From contig VGXR01000008.1 of assembly GCA_016873255.1 (NCBI GenBank), forward strand, positions 1 to 64,000: a stretch of DNA of 64,000 nucleotides, given 5' to 3'. Both the position numbers and the translations under genes were made by a program. Positions 60,371-64,000 of this stretch are shown here, piece after piece (the stretch's first letter is position 1; the number at the start of each line of letters is the position of its first letter). The DNA is from Planctomycetota bacterium (GTDB lineage: Bacteria; Planctomycetota; Phycisphaerae; Phycisphaerales; SM1A02). The notes beneath the pieces were generated by a model. It was not told the DNA's origin. It ran no database searches and saw nothing but the letters and a program-made list of their open reading frames with translations.

Positions 60371-60396
60371 CGCGGCGCGTATCCTACGGAACACCT
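60371..60396. promoter_or_regulatory. 26-bp divergent promoter with a shared TATCCTA core
   Basis: gtatcctac at 60379-60387 reads TATCCT on the plus strand (11 nt before the 60397 ATG) and TAGGAT on the minus strand (10 nt before the 60370 ATG). One AT-rich core apparently serves two leaderless genes. Confidence 0.5.
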
Positions 60397-61617
60397 ATGG
60401 CAAACACCAACGCCACCCCCCAAACTTCCGATGTCGACGCACGCCTCGCCCGCCTCGAGGCGGAACTGGCCCTCGCCCGCGGCGACGCGCGCCGCGCGCG
60501 CCGCACCTCGTGCGCGCTGCTGTGCCTGGCCGGTGCCGCGGCTGCCGGCGGCCTGATGGCCGCGTCGCAGGTCGCGCGCGTCGAGGACGTGCTGCGCGTG
60601 AAGCGCCTCGAGGTGGTCGGCGAGGGAGACAAGGTGGTCCTCCTCGCGCAGGCCTCGGAGACGGGCGGCCAGCTCGACCTGTGGTCGAAGGGCGGCACCA
60701 ACACGGTGCGCCTGGCGTGCGCGGCCGACGGCGGCGACGTCGCGGTGTGGAACAACGGCGGAAAGCCGGTCGGCGGGCTGTTCGCCTCGGCGCTCGGCGG
60801 CAGGCTCGAGCTCGGCGGTGCCGACGGCACCACGCTCGCCACCATCTCGCGCGGCGAGGAAGGCGGTTCGCTCCACCTCATGGGCGCCGGCGGCGGCACC
60901 AGCAGCCTGCGTGCCGAGGCCGGCGCCGCGGGCGCCGTGCTCTCGATGCGGCGCGCCGACGGTGCGGTGGGCATGCTCGCGGGCATCTCGCAGGGCGCGT
61001 CGGTGCTCTCGATGTCCAACCAGTCGGGCAAGGAGATCCTCTTCGCGGGCGGAGCCTCGGACCAGTCGGGCACGGTGCGCATCGCGGACGCAGGCGGGAA
61101 CGAGTGCGCGTCGATCGTGTCGTCGATGGGCGGCCACTTCAACGCGAAGGACGGCGCGGGCGCCATGGCTGCCAGCCTCTCCAGCGCCGGCGCGGGCAAG
61201 GGCGGCGCGCTGCAGCTCATGAACGGAGCGGGTGCCTCCGCCATCCGCATGGACGCCAAGGACGAGGGCGGCGGCCGGCTGATGGTGGGCACCTCCACCG
61301 GAGCCCCCGCGTTCCTCGCCGAGGCCAACGGCGGAGCCGGCACGCTCGCTGCGTACCTCCAGGAGCGTCGCGTCGCGGCGATCGGTGCCGGCAAGTCGGG
61401 CGGCCTCCTCAACCTGCTCGACGGCAGCGGCCAGGCGATCGTCGTCGCCGGTGCCGCCGAGGACGGCGATGGCGGCGCCGTGAGCGTCCGCAATGCGCGC
61501 GGCGTGCAGATCGGGCGCCTCGGCGTGGATGCCGCGGGCGCAGGAGAGCTGGCCGTCTACAACGCCACCGCCACCCTCAAGAAGCTCATCGAGGCCCCGG
61601 CGCCCGCCGCCAAGTGA
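60397..61617 (+). CDS. Membrane-anchored repeat protein of unknown function
   Basis: A 406-residue protein. It begins with a short coiled coil (DVDARLARLEAELALARGDA), followed by one membrane helix (CALLCLAGAAAAGGLMAAS). About 340 residues of glycine-rich repeats of roughly 20 residues follow, with pattern (G/A)xxGxxxLxLxxxxG (for example GSLHLMGAGGGTSSLRAEAG). The pattern suggests a beta-helix or similar solenoid on the outside of the inner membrane. No catalytic motif is present. It is divergent from an oxidoreductase gene. Confidence 0.78.
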   Translation: MANTNATPQTSDVDARLARLEAELALARGDARRARRTSCALLCLAGAAAAGGLMAASQVARVEDVLRVKRLEVVGEGDKVVLLAQASETGGQLDLWSKGGTNTVRLACAADGGDVAVWNNGGKPVGGLFASALGGRLELGGADGTTLATISRGEEGGSLHLMGAGGGTSSLRAEAGAAGAVLSMRRADGAVGMLAGISQGASVLSMSNQSGKEILFAGGASDQSGTVRIADAGGNECASIVSSMGGHFNAKDGAGAMAASLSSAGAGKGGALQLMNGAGASAIRMDAKDEGGGRLMVGTSTGAPAFLAEANGGAGTLAAYLQERRVAAIGAGKSGGLLNLLDGSGQAIVVAGAAEDGDGGAVSVRNARGVQIGRLGVDAAGAGELAVYNATATLKKLIEAPAPAAK

Positions 61618-61643
61618 CCCCGCACCGCTAGCATCCCCCGCCC

Positions 61644-62078
61644 ATGTCCACCGCCACCGCCAACGCCGTCGCCCGCGTCGTGCTGGAAGAAGTGCTCCCC
61701 GCCACGGCCGGCGCCCCCGCGCGCGTGCGCGTGTCGCTGCCGACCATGGCCTACCGCACGGAGCTGGTGCTCGCGGGCGACGCGTCGGCGCTCGCCGGCC
61801 GCGTCGGCAAGCGCATCGAGGGGACGATCCGCGGCAAGGCACAGCGCGCGTGGCAGGCAACCGCGGGCGGCTGCTTCATCGAGCCCGTTTGGGGCGCGCC
61901 GCGCGTCGTGCAGGGCCGCGTGCTCGCGGTCGACCTCGACGCGAACGCCGTGCTCCTCGACCTTGCCTTCCCGGCGTGGGTGACGCTGGAGCCGTCCCAG
62001 GGCGCGGGGTCGTTCCAGACCGGCGACATGCTCAACTTCTACGTCGAGAGCGGCATGAGCTTCACGCCGAGGGCGTGA
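61644..62078 (+). CDS. Conserved hypothetical protein
   Basis: A 144-residue soluble protein, mostly beta-strand by pattern (RVRVSLPTMAYRTELVLAGD, RVLAVDLDANAVLLDLAFPA). The family was not recognised. TAGCAT ends 9 nt before the ATG and no ribosome site is visible. Its last 17 bases overlap the convergent amidotransferase gene. Confidence 0.75.
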   Translation: MSTATANAVARVVLEEVLPATAGAPARVRVSLPTMAYRTELVLAGDASALAGRVGKRIEGTIRGKAQRAWQATAGGCFIEPVWGAPRVVQGRVLAVDLDANAVLLDLAFPAWVTLEPSQGAGSFQTGDMLNFYVESGMSFTPRA

Positions 62079-62670
62079 CGGCGGCGGGCCGCATCCGCAG
62101 GAAGTTCGCAAGCAGCGCGGGGCCGTGCTCGGTGAGGAAGCTCTCCGGGTGGAACTGCACGCCCTCGAGCGGCGCGGCGCCCGGCGGCGCCTTCCAGCGG
62201 ATCCCCATGATCTCGCCGCGCGCGGTCCTGGCCGACACCTCGAAGTCCGGGTGCACGGTGTCGGGGTCGATCACCAGCGAGTGGTAGCGCGTGGCGACCA
62301 TCGGGTTCGGCAGCCCGGCGAACACGCCGCGCCCGTCGTGCAGCATTTCGCTCGTCTTGCCGTGCACGGCCACGTCGTTTCGTCGCACCGTCATCGCGTG
62401 GCAGTGCCCGATCGCCTGGTGCCCGAGGCACACGCCGAGCGCGGGGATGCGCCCCTTGAAGCGCATGAGGAGCTCGCCGCTCACGCCGGCCTCGCGCGGG
62501 GTGCACGGGCCCGGCGAGATCACCAGGTGCGTCGGCCGCAGCGCCTCCGCGCCGGCCGCGTCGATGGCATCGTTGCGCACCACCTCGATGCGCAGCGCGG
62601 GATCGATCTCCGCGAATCGCTGCACCAGGTTGAACGTGAACGAGTCGTAGTTGTCGATCAGGAGGAGCAC
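62062..62670 (-). CDS. pabA: Glutamine amidotransferase subunit of aminodeoxychorismate/anthranilate synthase
   Basis: A 202-residue class I amidotransferase with a GTG start. It has DNYDSFTFNLVQRF, oxyanion segment ISPGPCTPREAG, nucleophile Cys in LGVCLGHQAIG and His-Glu in GVQFHPESFLTEHG. It supplies ammonia from glutamine to the chorismate-converting subunit for folate (PabA) or tryptophan (TrpG); sequence alone does not separate these and one protein may serve both. No pabB/trpE is near. TAGAGT ends 9 nt before the GTG. Confidence 0.92.
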   Translation of the reverse strand: MLLLIDNYDSFTFNLVQRFAEIDPALRIEVVRNDAIDAAGAEALRPTHLVISPGPCTPREAGVSGELLMRFKGRIPALGVCLGHQAIGHCHAMTVRRNDVAVHGKTSEMLHDGRGVFAGLPNPMVATRYHSLVIDPDTVHPDFEVSARTARGEIMGIRWKAPPGAAPLEGVQFHPESFLTEHGPALLANFLRMRPAAVTPSA

Positions 62671-62696
62671 GCGCCGACCACTCTATCGCCGCCGCG

Positions 62697-63236
62697 TCAG
62701 GGCCACAGCGCGCCGCCGACGAGCAGCACCCACGCCAGCGCGCCCACGGCGAACTTCACCAGGAGCCCCGCGAACCGTCCCGCCGCGGCGCCGGCCGCCG
62801 GGAGGACCAGGCTGCTTGCGCGCCGGTCGCCGTAGGTCAGTTCGCCGATGAACGCGCCGATCGCCGCGCCGGCCAGTGCCCCCACGAGCGTCCCCGCGAG
62901 CGGGATGAACGCGAGGAGCACCGTGCCTGCCAGCGCCCCGACGATCGACCCGAGGACCGCGCCCCAGACGCCCCGCCCGCGGGCCCCGCCTGCGCGGGCA
63001 CCGGCTGCGCCCATGCCCATCTCCGCCAGCTCGCCCGCGAGCGCAAGCGCCGCGATCGCCGCGAGCGTCCATCCGGAGTAGGGGAGCGGCTTGCCCGCGG
63101 CCATGGCCCAGCCCTGCACGCCCGCGGCAAGCAGCACGATCAGCCAGTTGCCCGGGAGCGTGAGGAGCGTGAGCACCAGGCACCCGCCGCCGAGCACGGC
63201 CATCACCAGCGCGAGGACCATGGTCTCCATCGTCAT
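62697..63236 (-). CDS. DUF456-family membrane protein
   Basis: A 179-residue protein with about five helices. DUF456 features are the LTLLTLPGNWLIVLLAAGVQ start and glycine-zipper helices (LGSIVGALAGTVLLAFIPLA, LVGALAGAAIGAFIGELTYG). The function is unknown. It follows the neighbouring hypothetical gene with one base between stop and start, so the two are likely co-transcribed. Confidence 0.83.
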   Translation of the reverse strand: MTMETMVLALVMAVLGGGCLVLTLLTLPGNWLIVLLAAGVQGWAMAAGKPLPYSGWTLAAIAALALAGELAEMGMGAAGARAGGARGRGVWGAVLGSIVGALAGTVLLAFIPLAGTLVGALAGAAIGAFIGELTYGDRRASSLVLPAAGAAAGRFAGLLVKFAVGALAWVLLVGGALWP

Positions 63237-63237
63237 G

Positions 63238-63660
63238 TCAGGCGATCCTCCAGAGGGTCATCGACTCCGGCGCCACCCGGGTCCGCGTGCCGTCGTCCCA
63301 CGAGAACTCGAGGGCGCCGTCGCGGGCAGTGCGCCAGGACCCGCGCCGAACCGGCACTGCCGTCCCCCGGCCCCCGGAGAGCGCCTCGGGCGCACCCAGC
63401 CGCAGGTAGCGCGCGCGGTGCGCCGGGATCGGCTCGACCGCAAGCACGCTGCCGGGCGGCAGGGCGGCGGGGTCGTGCGCGGCGCGCCAGGTGGCGCAGG
63501 CGCGGTCGTCGTCGCCACTCGGCGTCCGCACGGCAAGAAGCACGTCGAAGTGGTCGCCGGCCGGGGCGCCTTCGTGGCGGATCACGGCGGCCGGAAGCGG
63601 GGCGGGCGCTGTGGGCATGGCGTCCTGCACGGCGATATCATCCCACGGATCCCGAGGCAT
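63238..63660 (-). CDS. Hypothetical protein
   Basis: A 140-residue soluble protein from ATG 63660 (MPRDPWDDIAVQDAMPTAP). A longer frame to 63738 would overlap the divergent TPR lipoprotein gene and is less likely. The content is charged with several Trp and Arg residues, without recognised motifs. It is upstream of DUF456 and probably in its operon. Confidence 0.6.
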   Translation of the reverse strand: MPRDPWDDIAVQDAMPTAPAPLPAAVIRHEGAPAGDHFDVLLAVRTPSGDDDRACATWRAAHDPAALPPGSVLAVEPIPAHRARYLRLGAPEALSGGRGTAVPVRRGSWRTARDGALEFSWDDGTRTRVAPESMTLWRIA

Positions 63661-63695
63661 GTCCCTCGCGGATGCAGTCGCTGCCAGGAGGGCAC

Positions 63696-64000
63696 ATGCT
63701 CGACGCAATCGCTTCGCACGGACGCTCACGATTCGCACCCGCCATCCTTCCGCTCGCGCTCGGGCTGCTGCTCGCGGCCGGCTGTGCCTCGACCGGCAGT
63801 TCCGAGGCCCGCGCCAACGAGGCCGACGAGCGGCTCCGCTACGGCCGCTACGACGAGGCCGCCGCGGCGGTGGAGCCGGTCGTGCAGAAGAACCCCGGCG
63901 ACTGGCGCGCGCAGTTTGCCTACGGCCGTGCGCTGCTCGGCCAGGGCAAGCTCGAGGACGCGCGCCGCGCGCTCGACCGTGCCTACCGCCTGCAGCCCTC
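63696..64000 (+). CDS. TPR-containing lipoprotein, N-terminal part (3' end outside window)
   Basis: The frame is open to the window end (101 codons). A perfect AGGAGG ribosome site lies 6 nt before the ATG. The signal sequence ends in a lipobox (LLLAAGCASTGSS). The rest starts TPR helices (ADERLRYGRYDEAAAAVEPV, RAQFAYGRALLGQGKLEDAR). It is likely an outer- or inner-membrane lipoprotein scaffold, and its full length cannot be judged. TATCAT at 63636-63641 may be its -10 element, so this gene keeps a leader. Confidence 0.85.
   Translation, partial: MLDAIASHGRSRFAPAILPLALGLLLAAGCASTGSSEARANEADERLRYGRYDEAAAAVEPVVQKNPGDWRAQFAYGRALLGQGKLEDARRALDRAYRLQP

Overview
The window is about 64 kb of very GC-rich bacterial chromosome, read here as a planctomycete of the Phycisphaerae/Phycisphaerales type. 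Three things support this. Five secreted proteins, one of them decayed, end in a PEP-CTERM-like tail of the form VPAPGAVALLG...RRRR. Two secreted proteases end in paired Asp-rich dockerin-like GDxxxDGxVxGxDLxxLLGxWG repeats. A TPR protein carries two copies of the RNA polymerase alpha C-terminal domain. The assignment rests on family recognition only. Genes are densely packed, and operon partners usually overlap by 1 or 4 nt (TGATG, ATGA, GTGA). Two genes look frameshifted (a PEP-CTERM paralogue near 0.5-0.9 kb and a CorA-type transporter near 31.3-32.2 kb); these could be real decay or assembly errors.

Layout. 0-5 kb: the 3' end of an AMP nucleosidase gene, then minus-strand PEP-CTERM-like genes flanking an exbB-exbD-exbD module. 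5-14 kb: a secreted trypsin-like protease, a lipoprotein, an S9 peptidase, a PGPGW membrane protein, the ABC-F factor EttA and an M24 peptidase. 14-22 kb: an envelope-biogenesis run in transcription order bamA, ompH, ompH, lpxD, lpxC-fabZ fusion, lpxA. 22-25 kb: a GcvT-family protein, a 14-bp tandem repeat array, a sigma-70 factor and a UVR-motif protein. 25-31 kb: a six-gene overlapping operon, DoxX / VWA-like / ExbB / ExbD / ExbD / helical-repeat exported protein. 31-36 kb: broken corA, a metzincin protease, tRNA-Leu(UAG), class II DAHP synthase and a further PEP-CTERM-like protein. 36-46 kb: a ketosynthase pair whose first member has lost all its catalytic residues, a lone NuoG-like subunit, a DEAD-box helicase, a desaturase, a MATE transporter and the TPR/alpha-CTD protein. 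46-55 kb: SpoIID protein, riboflavin synthase, an overlapping gluQ/DUF192/SpoIIE/GIDE-LemA group, pterin dehydratase, mcsA-mcsB and kdsA. 55-64 kb: DUF1444, futalosine hydrolase, hisS, an oxidoreductase, a repeat-rich membrane-anchored protein, a glutamine amidotransferase, DUF456 and the start of a TPR lipoprotein.

How it fits together. bamA, the Skp-like chaperones, lpxA/C/D, fabZ and kdsA together imply a true outer membrane with lipid A and Kdo. Two ExbB/ExbD sets would energise envelope machines, and the exported PEP-CTERM and dockerin-like proteins are likely surface or matrix components. mqnB points to the futalosine route to menaquinone.

The most general new observation is regulatory. 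About twenty genes, and the tRNA, have a TANNNT hexamer 6-12 nt upstream of the start codon (or tRNA 5' end) and lack a clear Shine-Dalgarno, which is the pattern expected for leaderless transcripts. Several divergent gene pairs are separated by only 26-59 bp holding back-to-back hexamers of this kind. By contrast, the PEP-CTERM genes have longer leaders with repeated palindromes and strong terminator hairpins.
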